64,000 nucleotides of DNA from Halobacteriales archaeon QS_8_69_73 (GCA_003022945.1 PXRZ01000003.1:23508-87507), one strand, 5' to 3'. Shown: positions 27,420 through 36,906, counted from the stretch's first letter. Notes: generated by a model from the sequence alone, not told the origin. Numbers and translations are program-made.

Positions 27420-28681
27420 CGGCGACGAACCGCTGGGCCGGCCTCGGGGCGGCCGCCCTCATCGTCGTCGGCGTCGGCGTGCTGTTCCGGTCGGCGGGGG
27501 CGGTGCTGGCGGCGGCCGTCGCCGCCGGCTACCTCGCCGTCCGGGCGGCGGCCGCCCGGCCGCGGCCCTCGCTCGACGTCGAGCGGGTCGTCGCCGACGA
27601 GGCGCCCGACCCCGGCGACGAGATCCGGGTGACGGTGACCGTCAGAAACGAAGGGCCGACGCTGTTCGACCTCCGGCTGATCGACGGGGTGCCGGACGGA
27701 CTGGCGGTCGTCGACGGTCCGGCCAGACACGCCACCGCGCTCCGGAGCGGCGACGCGGCGACGTTCGTCTACACGGTCCGGGCGGCCCGCGGCGACCACG
27801 AGTGGACGGGCCTGGAGGTCGTCGCCCGGGGGCCGCTGGGCGCCCGCGAGCGGGCGACGACCGTCGCCGCCGGCGGCCGGCTGCGCTGTGTACCGGCGTT
27901 CGACGGGGCGACGGACCTGCCGCTGCGGGGGCTGACGACGCCGTTCGCCGGCCGGGTGCCAACTGACGTCGGCGGCACCGGTCTCGAGTTCTATGCCGTC
28001 CGGGAGTACCGCCGGGGCGACCCGCGGGGCCGCGTCGACTGGAACCGGGCGGCCCGGACGGGCGAGCTGGCGACGCTGGAGCTGCGGGAAGAGCGGGCAG
28101 CGACGGTCGTACTGGTCGTCGACGCCCGGCCGGCAGCCTACGTCGCGCCGTCGCCGACGGCCGAAAGCGCCGTCGAGCGCAGCGTCGACGCCGCCGGCCA
28201 ACTCGCCGACGTCCTGCTGTCGAAGGGCGACCGCGTCGGCGCGGCGGCGCTGTCGCCGCGGACCGCGTGGCTGGCGCCGGATACGGGCCACACCCACCGG
28301 GCGCGACTCCGGGAGACACTGGTGACCGACCCCGGGTTCGCGCCGACGCCGCCGGACCCCGACCGCCGGTTCGTCTCCCGACTGTGGCGCCGGCAGTTCC
28401 GCCGCCGGCTCCCCGCCGACGCGCAGGTGCTGTTGTTTTCGCCCTGCGTCGACCGGACCCCGGTCACTTTCGCCGAGCGGTTGGACGCCCTCGGGCACGC
28501 CGTGACGGTCGTCTCGCCGGACCCGACGCCGCCGGACCGCCCCGGCGGCCGGCTGGCGGGCCTCGAGCGGAGCCTCCGGCTGGCGGAGCTACGGGCCGCC
28601 GGCGTCCGCGTCGCGGAGTGGACGCCGGCCGAGCCGCTGGCCGCCGCCGGCGACCGGGCGGCGCGGCGGTGGTCGCGGTGA
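27416..28681 (+). CDS. DUF58 domain protein
   Basis: A 421-aa protein with two N-terminal helices, an extracytoplasmic beta domain (residues about 60-180), and the DUF58 core, GTGLEFYAVREYRRGDPRGR followed by VDWNRAARTG. The later part has a von Willebrand A-like fold with VVLVVDARP. GTG start, overlapping the previous stop as GTGA. Confidence 0.88.
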   Translation: MTATNRWAGLGAAALIVVGVGVLFRSAGAVLAAAVAAGYLAVRAAAARPRPSLDVERVVADEAPDPGDEIRVTVTVRNEGPTLFDLRLIDGVPDGLAVVDGPARHATALRSGDAATFVYTVRAARGDHEWTGLEVVARGPLGARERATTVAAGGRLRCVPAFDGATDLPLRGLTTPFAGRVPTDVGGTGLEFYAVREYRRGDPRGRVDWNRAARTGELATLELREERAATVVLVVDARPAAYVAPSPTAESAVERSVDAAGQLADVLLSKGDRVGAAALSPRTAWLAPDTGHTHRARLRETLVTDPGFAPTPPDPDRRFVSRLWRRQFRRRLPADAQVLLFSPCVDRTPVTFAERLDALGHAVTVVSPDPTPPDRPGGRLAGLERSLRLAELRAAGVRVAEWTPAEPLAAAGDRAARRWSR

Positions 28682-29193
28682 CCGCCCCGGGCGCCGGCGC
28701 CGAGCCGACGGCCGCGCCGCCGGCACTGTCGGTCGGGCTGGCCGTCGGTCTCGGCGGGCTCGCGGCCGCCTTCCTCGCGGCCGGGACGCCGCTGGCCGGT
28801 GCGGTCGCGCTGGTCGGCGTCGCGCTGCTGGGGGCGTCGCTGTCGGCCGGCTCCGTCCGGCTCTGTGCGACCGCCGGGGCGACGCTGGCCGGCGCTGTCG
28901 TCGCCGCGGCGGCGACGGCGGCGCCTCCGGCCCCGATCGTCGGCGGCGCCGTCCTCGGGGTCGCCGCCTGGGACGTCGCCGACCACGGCCTCGGGCTGGC
29001 GGCCCACGTTGGCCGGGAGACGACGACCCGGCGGAACGAACTCGTCCACGCGGCGGTCAGCCTGGCGGTCGGCGGGGCCGCCGGGGCTGTCGCCTTCGGG
29101 GGCTTCCTCGCGGCCGGCGGCGGCCAGCCGGCGACGGCACTGGTCCTACTGTTGTTCGGCGGGGTCGCCCTGCTGGCGGCGCTGCGCGGCTGA
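28678..29193 (+). CDS. alanine-rich multi-helix membrane protein
   Basis: A 171-aa protein, almost entirely hydrophobic (about five or six helices), fourth gene of the operon. GTG at 28678 overlaps the DUF58 stop as GTGA. An AWDVADHGLGLAAHVG segment between helices is conserved-looking. Function unknown. Confidence 0.72.
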   Translation: MTAPGAGAEPTAAPPALSVGLAVGLGGLAAAFLAAGTPLAGAVALVGVALLGASLSAGSVRLCATAGATLAGAVVAAAATAAPPAPIVGGAVLGVAAWDVADHGLGLAAHVGRETTTRRNELVHAAVSLAVGGAAGAVAFGGFLAAGGGQPATALVLLLFGGVALLAALRG

Positions 29194-29197
29194 CGAC

Positions 29198-30184
29198 TCA
29201 GCCCGACGGCGCGGAGCCGACCGTCGGCACCGGCACCTCGTCGAGGGCGTCCTCGACGACGGCGCGCTTCTCGACGCCGGCGACGGTCGCATCGGCCGTG
29301 AGCACGAGCCGGTGGGCGAGCACCGACACCGCGACCTCGGCGACGTCGTCCGGCGTGACGAACCCACGGCCCTCGACGACGGCACGGGCGCGACTCGCCT
29401 CGAAGAGCCGCTGGACGCCGCGCGGGGAGACGCCCACCTCGACGCGGCCGTCCGCGCGGGTCGCCCGCCCCAGCTCGGCCACGTACGTCAGCAGGTCCTC
29501 CTCGACGCGGACGGTCTCCGGCGTCGAACGCAGCGTCTCGACGGTTTCGGCGTCGACGACGGCGTCGACGGTCGGGCTGCGCTCCCCCCGGCCGGCCCGC
29601 CGCCGCAGCAGCTCCGTCTCGCCGTCGAGGTCGGGGTAGCCCACCTCGGTCACGACGACGAACCGGTCGAGCTGGGCCTCCGGCAGCGGGAAGGTGCCTT
29701 CCTGCTCGACGGGGTTCTGCGTCGCGGCCACGAAGAACGGCTCCGGCAGCGGGTGGGTGTCGCCGTCGACGGTCACCTGCCGCTCCCCCATGGCCTCCAG
29801 GAGCGCCGCCTGGGTCTTCGGCGGCGCGCGGTTGATCTCGTCGGCCAGGACGACGTTCGCGAAGATCGGACCGGGCGAGAACTCGAAGCTCCGGTCGCGC
29901 TCGTCGAAGACGTTCGTCCCCGTGACGTCGGCCGGCAGGAGGTCCGGCGTGAACTGCACGCGGGAGAAATCCAGGTCGAGCACCGTCGCCAGCGTCCGGG
30001 CGGTGAGCGTCTTGCCCGTCCCGGGGACGTCCTCGACGAGGACGTGCCCGCGGGACAGCAGGGCGACGAGCAGCCGCTCGAAGAACCGCTCGTCACCGAC
30101 GACCGCCGCCCCGAGGGCGTCGACGACCTCCGCACAGACGGCACCGGCGGCCTCGACGTCCATCGGGCCGTCGTCGGCGTCCAT
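29198..30184 (-). CDS. MoxR family AAA ATPase
   Basis: A 328-aa AAA ATPase. Walker A GHVLVEDVPGTGKTLTA, Walker B VVLADEINRAPPKTQAALLE, sensor FFVAATQNPVEQEGTFPLPE and the C-terminal VSPRGVQRLFEASRARA are all typical. MoxR proteins act as chaperones for von Willebrand-domain partners; here the probable partner DUF58 is encoded convergently, ending 4 nt away. Confidence 0.92.
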   Translation of the reverse strand: MDADDGPMDVEAAGAVCAEVVDALGAAVVGDERFFERLLVALLSRGHVLVEDVPGTGKTLTARTLATVLDLDFSRVQFTPDLLPADVTGTNVFDERDRSFEFSPGPIFANVVLADEINRAPPKTQAALLEAMGERQVTVDGDTHPLPEPFFVAATQNPVEQEGTFPLPEAQLDRFVVVTEVGYPDLDGETELLRRRAGRGERSPTVDAVVDAETVETLRSTPETVRVEEDLLTYVAELGRATRADGRVEVGVSPRGVQRLFEASRARAVVEGRGFVTPDDVAEVAVSVLAHRLVLTADATVAGVEKRAVVEDALDEVPVPTVGSAPSG

Positions 30185-30227
30185 ACCACCAGACGGGCAC
30201 GTGACGGCAAAAGCCTCCCGGCGACGG

Positions 30228-30611
30228 TCACGGCTCGACGGCCAGCCGGAGCCGGTAAGCAGTGCCGTCGCGGACGGCGTCGACCTCGACGTCGGCGGTC
30301 CGGTCGGCCAGCGAGACGCCGGCGTGGGCCGCGACCCGCTCGCCGACCTCGCGCAGTCCCGCCGACGGCCCCGGGGAGCCGTCCCAGTCGACGCAGGTCT
30401 CGACGTGGACGTCCTCGATGGCCGTCTCGACGACGGCGTCGCCGGCCGTCGATAGCGAGTCGGCGTCCAGCGAGGCCGCCTCGCCGACCTCCTCGGTCGG
30501 CGACAGCCGAAGCCGGTACGTTGCCCCCGGGCAGTCCCGGCCGGGGGCCTCGAGACAGCCGCCTCCGACGGCCGCGAGACAGACGCAGAGCAGGCGGCGG
30601 CGCGACGGCAC
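30228..30611 (-). CDS. small lipoprotein upstream of MoxR
   Basis: A 127-aa protein starting at GTG 30611 (VPSRRRLLCVCLAAVGGGCL). A twin-arginine and the lipobox GGGC point to a lipid anchor. The mature part is acidic with ATYRLRLSPTEEV and a terminal YRLRLAVEP strand. Function unknown; 43 nt from the moxR start, same strand. Confidence 0.65.
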   Translation of the reverse strand: MPSRRRLLCVCLAAVGGGCLEAPGRDCPGATYRLRLSPTEEVGEAASLDADSLSTAGDAVVETAIEDVHVETCVDWDGSPGPSAGLREVGERVAAHAGVSLADRTADVEVDAVRDGTAYRLRLAVEP

Positions 30612-30661
30612 ACCCCGCGGTCGGTCAGTCGCGAGCAAGTGCCTTGCGGTCGGGGCGGCGC

Positions 30662-32512
30662 TCAGCCCCGGCCCGGCAGGTCGACCCCGCCGTCGCCGCG
30701 AGCCCGGGCGTAGACATAAGAGGCCGCCAGCAGGACGACCCCGACGGCGAGAAACGAGAGGGTTCGGGCGACGGTGTCGAGGCCGCTCGTGTCGTAGAGG
30801 AATACCTTCGCCGTCGTCACCCCGAGGACGCCGACGCCGAGCGCGCGGACGCCGCGGCGGTCGACGGCGAAGCCGACGCCCAGCAGCGCGAGCCCGAACA
30901 GCGCCCAGGCGACGGAGACGCCGAACCCTGACAGCTCGACGCCCAGCAGCGCGAGGACGAGGGCCGTCGCGGCGACGGCGTAACCGGCGTCGACCGAGAG
31001 GCGCCGGCTCCGCTCGTAATCGGTCAGCGACGGCTCGACGGCGTCGAGGTACCACGCCAGCCCGTAGAGCGCGGCGGCCGCGAGGCCGATGGCGACCGGC
31101 CGCCCGGTCAGCGTCGCGACCGGGGCACCGGGGTCGAAGCCGGCGAGCGTCTCCGTGTCGACGAAGAGGACCTTCGCGGTAAGAGCGGCCGTGAGGCCGT
31201 GGCCGCCGATTCTGACCGCCGGGGCGTCGGCGCGGCGGGCGACCGCGACGGCCGACAGGAGGAGTCCGATCCACCCGAGGGTCGTCCCGAAGGGGCCGGC
31301 GGCGACGCCGACCGCCGCGGCGGCGAACGGAACGGCCGCGGCGCCGGCGGCGTGGTCGGACCGAGCGCGCCGGCGGTCGGTGGCGGCGTGGACGCCCGCA
31401 AGGCCGGCCGCCACGGCCGCCAGCCCCAGGCCCTCGACGCCGGCCGCCGGGAACGCCTCCTGCAGGGCGCCCTCGACGAGGACGCCGGCGCCGACGGCGT
31501 TCGACAGCGTCAGTATCACCAGCCGGAGCCGGTGGGCCCGGCCGGACCGGTCGCCGCCGTGGAGGACGTAGCTGCCGCCGAGGTAGACGACGAAGGCGGC
31601 AAGGGCGGCGACGGCGACGCCGGCCCGGGGCGGGTCGACCCGCAGTATCCACCCGCCGAGGACGGCGAACGTCGCGACGACGCTGGCGGCCGCCAGCCCC
31701 CGCCAGGGTCGCACCGTCGCGACGGCGACGACCGCGGCCGACAGCAGGACGACGTAGACGGGCGTCACGACGACGGTCGTCGCGTCGGTGGCCACGGCGG
31801 CGGTGACGTAGCCGAGGAGGAACGCCTCGCCGGCGACCAGCGGCGCGCCGTCCCGGACCGACAGCGCGACCGTGACGGCGACGACGGCGGTCAGCGCCGC
31901 CAGCACCGCCCACAGCGGCGTGCCGATGGCCGCCCGGTAGCTCTCGAGGCCGTAGGCGGCGTAGAGGCTGAAGTAGGTGACCGCGAGGCCGGCGCCGGCG
32001 GCGACCCGGCCCCACCGTCGGACCCCCTGTCGGACGGCGGCGTAGCGGCCGGTGCCGAACAGCAGCAGCCCGCCGGCGACGCCGACGGCGACCCGGCCGG
32101 GCGGCCCGAGCAGGCCGCGGTCGATGGCCAGCCGGACGAAGAGGACGACCCCGACGACCACCGCCAGCGCCCCGGCCAGCCCGAGCCACCGGACGCCGAC
32201 GACCGACTCCCAGTCGCCGCGATCGTGGCCGGCGTCGGCGCCGGTACCGGTCGCCGGCTCCGCCGCCTCGCCGGATCGACCGGCGTCGGCCGTCGGCTCG
32301 GGGTCTGGCGGCAGGTCGGTCGGAGACCCGGTGTCGGCCGTCGGGTCCGGGTCCGGGTTCGGGCTCGGGCCCGTCAGCGGGTCGGCGGTCGGGTCTCTGG
32401 CGGCGCCGTCGTCGGCGTCGACGGCCGACTCGACGGCGTCGAGACGACGCTGGAGGGCGTCGACCTCCTCGCGGAGGCGACCGACCTCCTCGCGGAGGTC
32501 GTCGTCGGTCAT
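30662..32512 (-). CDS. DUF2339 polytopic membrane protein
   Basis: A 616-aa protein. Residues 1-32 form a coiled coil (LREEVGRLREEVDALQRRLD), followed by a Pro/Asp/Thr-rich linker to about residue 100 and then some 20 helices. The DUF2339 start DWESVVGVRWLGLAGALAVV is clear. ATG at 32512 has an ATTTAAG element 27 nt upstream. Function of the family is unknown. Confidence 0.85.
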   Translation of the reverse strand: MTDDDLREEVGRLREEVDALQRRLDAVESAVDADDGAARDPTADPLTGPSPNPDPDPTADTGSPTDLPPDPEPTADAGRSGEAAEPATGTGADAGHDRGDWESVVGVRWLGLAGALAVVVGVVLFVRLAIDRGLLGPPGRVAVGVAGGLLLFGTGRYAAVRQGVRRWGRVAAGAGLAVTYFSLYAAYGLESYRAAIGTPLWAVLAALTAVVAVTVALSVRDGAPLVAGEAFLLGYVTAAVATDATTVVVTPVYVVLLSAAVVAVATVRPWRGLAAASVVATFAVLGGWILRVDPPRAGVAVAALAAFVVYLGGSYVLHGGDRSGRAHRLRLVILTLSNAVGAGVLVEGALQEAFPAAGVEGLGLAAVAAGLAGVHAATDRRRARSDHAAGAAAVPFAAAAVGVAAGPFGTTLGWIGLLLSAVAVARRADAPAVRIGGHGLTAALTAKVLFVDTETLAGFDPGAPVATLTGRPVAIGLAAAALYGLAWYLDAVEPSLTDYERSRRLSVDAGYAVAATALVLALLGVELSGFGVSVAWALFGLALLGVGFAVDRRGVRALGVGVLGVTTAKVFLYDTSGLDTVARTLSFLAVGVVLLAASYVYARARGDGGVDLPGRG

Positions 32513-32533
32513 GGCTTGGTCTCGTCGTCGTCC

Positions 32534-32541
32534 AACTTAAA
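32534..32541 (-). promoter_or_regulatory. TATA element of DUF2339 gene
   Basis: Minus strand ATTTAAGT, centred about 26 nt before the ATG at 32512. Confidence 0.6.
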
Positions 32542-32596
32542 TCGGGGGTCCGGCCGTCGGGCAAACACACTTGACCGGCGCCGGCGAAGCGGCGGC

Positions 32597-33578
32597 ATGG
32601 AGGAGCCAACGCGTCGCCGCCTGCTCGCGGCGACCGCGGGCGTCGCCGCCGGCCTCGCTGGCTGTTCGAGCGAGCAGCTCACCGCGTCGCCGGCGACGGA
32701 CCCGCCGGAGCCGGTCGAGCGCCGGGTCTCCGACGACGACCGCGGGTCGCCGTACACCGGCGTCTACGAGTCGGCCATCGACTCCGTCGCCTTCGTCCGC
32801 GGCGACGGCGGCGGCGGGTCGGCGTTCGTCCGCGAGGACTATCTCGTCACCAACCAGCACGTCGTCGACGGCGCCGACGAGATGGACGTCCGGTTCGAGC
32901 GCGGCGACTGGGCGGCCGCCGATGTCGTCGCGACCGACGTCTACGCGGACCTGGCGGTGCTGTCGACCGACATTCCGGAGTACGCGTCGCCACTGTCGTT
33001 CGTCGAGGGCGTCCCGCCGGTCGGCACGGAGGTGGTCGCCCTCGGGAGCCCGTTCGGGCTGGAGTCGTCGCTGTCGACGGGCGTCGTCAGCGGCCGGAAC
33101 CGCTCGCTGCGGAGCCCGACCGGCTTCGCCATCCCGAACACCGTCCAGACGGACGCGGGGCTCGATCCGGGCAACAGCGGCGGCCCGCTGCTGACGCTGG
33201 ACGGCGCCGTCACCGGCATCGCGGTCGCGGGCGCGGGCAACAGCGTCGGCTTCGCCGTCTCGCCGCTGCTGGCCCGGCGGGTGCTGCCGGAGCTGGTCGA
33301 GTCGGGCGACTACGACCACCCGTTCCTCGGCATCTCGCTGCAATCGGTGACGCCGGCCATCGCCGAGGCGAACGAACTCGACCGCGTGCGCGGTGTCATC
33401 GTCGTCGACGTGCTGCCGGCGGGTCCGTCCGACCAGACGCTCCAGGGCGCCGACGGCGAGACGACCGTCGACGGGCGCTCGGTGCCCGTCGGCGGCGACG
33501 TCATCGTCGAACTCGCCGGCAACGAAGCGGCAGGAAATCGAGGTGCCGATCGGCACCCGCCCGGCGCCGCAGGGGTAG
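32597..33578 (+). pseudogene. Tat-exported HtrA/Deg-like serine protease lipoprotein, PDZ domain broken
   Basis: A trypsin-fold surface protease. The N-terminus is a Tat lipoprotein signal (TRRRLLAATAGVAAGLAGCS). The triad is visible: His in VTNQHVVDG, Asp in DVYADLAVLS, Ser in LDPGNSGGPLL. The PDZ domain starts (HPFLGISLQSVTPAIAEANE, GGDVIVELAG) but after about 33523 the frame is lost; the expected C-terminus QEIEVPIGTRPAPQG and a stop at 33578 are in another frame. Roughly a third of the PDZ domain is missing. The intact first frame would read on uselessly to 34528. Confidence 0.8.
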
Positions 33579-33619
33579 AGCACCCCGCCCGGTCGGCCGC
33601 CCGGCCGTACCACCAGGCA

Positions 33620-33624
33620 TTTTT
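33620..33624 (+). promoter_or_regulatory. promoter element of CocE-type hydrolase gene
   Basis: TTTTT centred 26 nt before the ATG at 33648. Confidence 0.5.
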
Positions 33625-33647
33625 GCAATCCGGTGTAGAACGGAACC

Positions 33648-35765
33648 ATGGAGGAGCCGAAGCTCGACAGGCGGTCGGTACTGCAGGCGACGGGCGCGCT
33701 CGCCGGCGCCGGGGCGCTGGGACTGCTCGGCGGCGGGGCGGCCGCCGCCGACCCGGAAATCGAGACGACGACCGGCGCGACGGAGCCGCGGTTCGGGGCG
33801 GCCGAGCCGGAGGAGTTCTACGTCGAGGTCGAGATGGCCTTCAAGAACGTCGACGGCGACGAGGTGACGGAGACGCCGACGCTGTACGGCGAGATCATCC
33901 GGCCGACCGACGGCGGCGAGCCGGTCGCGGACGTGCCGGTGATACTGACGTACACGCCGTACGGCGACCTCTACCAGGCGCTGAGCGCCGGCGACAGCCC
34001 CGCCGACGACGGCGTCGCCGACTATTTCGTGCCGCGCGGCTACGCACGGGCGACGTTCGACCTCATCGGCTGCCGCAACTCCGGCGGCTACTACGACTAC
34101 GGCGGGATTCGCGAGCGGCTCAGCGGAAAAAAGCTGGTCGACGCCCTCGGCGAGTTCGACTGGACCAACGGCAACGTCGGCATGACCGGTGGCTCCTACG
34201 ACGGGACGACCCAGTACGCGGCGGCGATCGAGACGCCGGAGCACCTCGAGGCCATCGTCCCGCAGGTGGCCATCGACCGTTGGTACGACTACCGCTACTT
34301 CGGGGGCGTGCCCCGCAGCACGGTCGGGACGCCGACGCTGTTCGACTTCGGCTTCGCGGCCACGCCGGGTCACGCCCGCGACGACCAGGGCCACAACGTC
34401 GAGGTGACGGCCGCGCGGATCGAACCGGGCCGCCGGGCGGAGTTCGAGCGCCGCTCCTACGAGTACGACCCCGAGTACGACGAGTTCTGGGTCGAACGGG
34501 AGTACCGCCGCCGCGCCGGCGACGTTGACTGTGCGGTGATGATCGAGGGCGGCTGGGAGGACCGCAACGTCATCCGCTGGGGGTCGACGCGGTTCTTCGA
34601 GGCGCTGAAGGCCGCCGACCACGACCCCGTTCGGCTGATCATGGGCGATTGGGGCCACAGCTACCCGGAGTACCCCGACAGCCGCGACCTCCAGCACGCC
34701 CTCTACGACGAGTACCTGCTCGACGGCGACGAGGCGTGGCTGGACGTCGACCCCTCGACGAACGTCATGGACCTGCCGGCCGCCGACGTCGAGTCGGCCT
34801 CGACCCCGCGGCAGCAGTTCGAGACGTGGCCGCCGGCCGACGCCAGCGAGTTCGCGCTGCCGTTCGTCGGCGGCGAGCCGGCGGCCGGCGAGCTCGGGCT
34901 CGTCGGTACCGACGCCGCGACCTGGGAGGACCGCTCGCCGCCCGTCTCCGAGGCCGACTTCTTCGAGGAGCGCGGCTCCGGCGACCGCTATCTGATGTTC
35001 GAAACGCCCGAACTCGACGACGGTCTATGGTTCACCGGCCGCGTCACCGCCGACCTGCTGGCGAACTCCACCGACGACACCTGGTACACGGCGGTCGTCT
35101 ACGAACGGCGGCCCGACGGGAGCGTCCGGCCGTTCGCCCGCGGGGCGCGGAACTCGCTGTTCCGGAACGGCGACGTCGAGCCGGCACCGACGCCGACCGA
35201 CGGGTCCTACCGCGTCGGCGTCGAGCCGTGGGACAGCAACTGGGAGCTGTCGGCGGGGTCGCGGCTCGGGGTCGTGATCGCCTCGGACAACGACGACTAC
35301 GTCCGACACGACCCGACCAACCGGAGTTCGAACGAGCTCGTCCTCGGGGAGTCGGCACTGCGGTTCGAGGGGGTCGCCGAGGGCGTCGACGCGCCGTCGT
35401 TCCCCGACGCCTCGCTGTCGGCGACAATCGACTCCGAGACGTACACCGGCGGACAGACGGCCCGGGTGGAGCTGACCGTCGAGTCCGCCGGCGGGCCGGT
35501 CCGCGTCCGCGACCGGCTGCCGGACGACTGGACGGTCGCCGGCGGCGCCGTCACGACCGAGGAGGTCGCCGGGACGACCTACGTCGAGGCCGACGCGCCG
35601 GTCGCAGCGGGCGAGACGGTCACCTACTTCGCGGAGGCGCCCGCGACGCCGGAGGCGTCCGACGAGTACGCCTTCGGCCCGGCGGAGTACGGCGACGCGG
35701 GCGAGCTGTGGGCGACGGCCGACGGCACCGGCCGGACGGTGTACGTCGTCGGCGTCGAGACCTGA
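33648..35765 (+). CDS. Tat-secreted CocE/NonD family hydrolase (X-Pro dipeptidyl-peptidase-like)
   Basis: A 705-aa secreted alpha/beta hydrolase. The Tat signal is DRRSVLQATGALAGAGALGL with an AAAAD cleavage region. The nucleophile is in GMTGGSYDGTTQYAAA, an acid in the GDVDCAVMIEGGWED region, and the His in LIMGDWGHSYPEYPD. A C-terminal beta-sandwich (X-PepD_C type) and an additional CARDB-like domain (TYTGGQTARVELTVESAGGP) follow. Substrates may be peptides or esters. Confidence 0.88.
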   Translation: MEEPKLDRRSVLQATGALAGAGALGLLGGGAAAADPEIETTTGATEPRFGAAEPEEFYVEVEMAFKNVDGDEVTETPTLYGEIIRPTDGGEPVADVPVILTYTPYGDLYQALSAGDSPADDGVADYFVPRGYARATFDLIGCRNSGGYYDYGGIRERLSGKKLVDALGEFDWTNGNVGMTGGSYDGTTQYAAAIETPEHLEAIVPQVAIDRWYDYRYFGGVPRSTVGTPTLFDFGFAATPGHARDDQGHNVEVTAARIEPGRRAEFERRSYEYDPEYDEFWVEREYRRRAGDVDCAVMIEGGWEDRNVIRWGSTRFFEALKAADHDPVRLIMGDWGHSYPEYPDSRDLQHALYDEYLLDGDEAWLDVDPSTNVMDLPAADVESASTPRQQFETWPPADASEFALPFVGGEPAAGELGLVGTDAATWEDRSPPVSEADFFEERGSGDRYLMFETPELDDGLWFTGRVTADLLANSTDDTWYTAVVYERRPDGSVRPFARGARNSLFRNGDVEPAPTPTDGSYRVGVEPWDSNWELSAGSRLGVVIASDNDDYVRHDPTNRSSNELVLGESALRFEGVAEGVDAPSFPDASLSATIDSETYTGGQTARVELTVESAGGPVRVRDRLPDDWTVAGGAVTTEEVAGTTYVEADAPVAAGETVTYFAEAPATPEASDEYAFGPAEYGDAGELWATADGTGRTVYVVGVET

Positions 35766-35778
35766 CCTGGCCTGCCTC

Positions 35779-35829
35779 GTTTTAGCTCGAATTTTTGTGT
35801 GATGTGTTCCAGCGGACGTGCTGAACACA
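35779..35829 (+). terminator. probable terminator after the CocE-type gene
   Basis: Two T runs (about 35780-35783 and 35792-35796) follow the stop, typical of haloarchaeal T-rich termination. Just after them is a hairpin, TGTGTTCCAGC (35803-35813) with GCTGAACACA (35820-35829), with one bulged C and a six-base loop. Confidence 0.4.
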
Positions 35830-35950
35830 CGGCGCGAGTATGGCACCCCAAGACGACAGAAACCAAGACATAGAGCGTCTCGAGGGCTTCTGGGTCGCTG
35901 CCCGTTCGATACACTGATTGTGGGAGACTCACTCGAGCCGAAGCGCAGGA

Positions 35951-35957
35951 CTTAATA
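35951..35957 (+). promoter_or_regulatory. TATA element of DsrE-like gene
   Basis: CTTAATA centred about 27 nt before the ATG at 35981. Confidence 0.5.
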
Positions 35958-35980
35958 ATTCTGGGTTTATTTTTAATATC

Positions 35981-36364
35981 ATGGAGATTGCATATGTGTT
36001 CAGCAGTAGTGGTCAGACGGTCGATTACATTCTCGGTGATATGATCCTCCCGCAGTTAGAGCACGGCGGTCACGGGGTCGATGTGGTCGGAATGTTCTTT
36101 TTCCACGATAATACGTACGCGCTTCGGGCTGGCGACCCGCTGGGAGAGCGACTGACGACTGTTGCCGACGAGCAGGATATACTACTGATGCTCTGTGACC
36201 AATGCGCATTTAAGCGCGGCCTCGCCGAAGAAGTCGGGGAATTCGAGGGTGGACGAACACTGTATGAGCCCTATCAAACCGTCGATGGAGTGACTGTCGG
36301 ATGTTTCCCTGATCTCTACGCGGCTCTCGGTGACGTGGGCGTCGATCAGGTCATTACGATTTGA
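35981..36364 (+). CDS. DsrE-like sulfur relay family protein
   Basis: A 127-aa protein with the DsrE-like fold pattern (MEIAYVFSSSGQTVDYILGD, hydrophobic strands, a CDQC pair in LLMLCDQCAF). Family members carry sulfur on cysteines or act as redox relays. The gene and its surroundings are less GC-rich than average, and the intergenic sequence before it is AT-rich. ATG at 35981 is chosen over a GTG at 35918 for its promoter spacing and normal length. Confidence 0.7.
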   Translation: MEIAYVFSSSGQTVDYILGDMILPQLEHGGHGVDVVGMFFFHDNTYALRAGDPLGERLTTVADEQDILLMLCDQCAFKRGLAEEVGEFEGGRTLYEPYQTVDGVTVGCFPDLYAALGDVGVDQVITI

Positions 36365-36475
36365 CCTCTCGGGGCCGTCGAGGAGCGGGCGGTCGGTGGT
36401 CGCCGGTGCCGGTCACCGTCGCCCGTCGGCCCGACTGGCCGAGCCGTTTTGTCGCTAGCCGGCCAACCGTCTCGC

Positions 36476-36824
36476 ATGGAGGCCAGCGCCGAAACCGTCG
36501 TCGACCGTCCCCGGCGGGCGGTGTTCGAGTTCATGGACGTCCCGGAGAACCAGGCGCGCATCTCGCCGCGGCTGTCGACCGTCGAGACGGTCGGCGTCCT
36601 CGACGGCGGCGGCAAGCGCGCCCGGTACGTCTACCGGCTGTTCGGCGTCTCCTTCGACGGCGAGGTCCGGCGCCGACGGCGGCACACGGGTCACCTACAC
36701 CGCCGACTACGACCTGGGGCTGCCGCGGGTGGTCGGACGGCTGGTCGCGCCACTGGCCGCGCGGTTCAACCGCCGCGAGCTCAAGCGGACCCTCGAGAAC
36801 CTCGAGACCCGACTCTCGGGATAG
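36476..36824 (+). pseudogene. SRPBCC/polyketide cyclase-like protein with internal deletion
   Basis: ATG at 36476 gives MEASAETVVDRPRRAVFEFM and YRLFGVSFDGEV in frame; the reading then jumps to ADGGTRVTYTADYDLGLPRV, VGRLVAPLAARFNRRELKRT and a stop at 36824 in another frame. Compared with the family, about two dozen residues of the central sheet are absent, so the lesion is a deletion of tens of bases, not a single indel. The promoter TTTT at 36447-36450 is intact. Confidence 0.7.
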
Positions 36825-36874
36825 CGTCGCCGTCAGTCGGTCCGTTCGGCGTCACCCTCTCTGTTGGGTGGTCG

Positions 36875-36880
36875 TTTTAG
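36875..36880 (+). promoter_or_regulatory. promoter element of halorhodopsin gene
   Basis: TTTTAG centred about 30 nt before the ATG at 36907. Confidence 0.45.
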
Positions 36881-36906
36881 TACTGCTGCGTCGGTAATCC
36901 GGCTGC

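Noticed and set aside
31199-32590. Plus-strand frame leading into the HtrA-like gene
   Set aside because: It is antisense of DUF2339; the protease frame starts at the ATG at 32597 with its own signal peptide.
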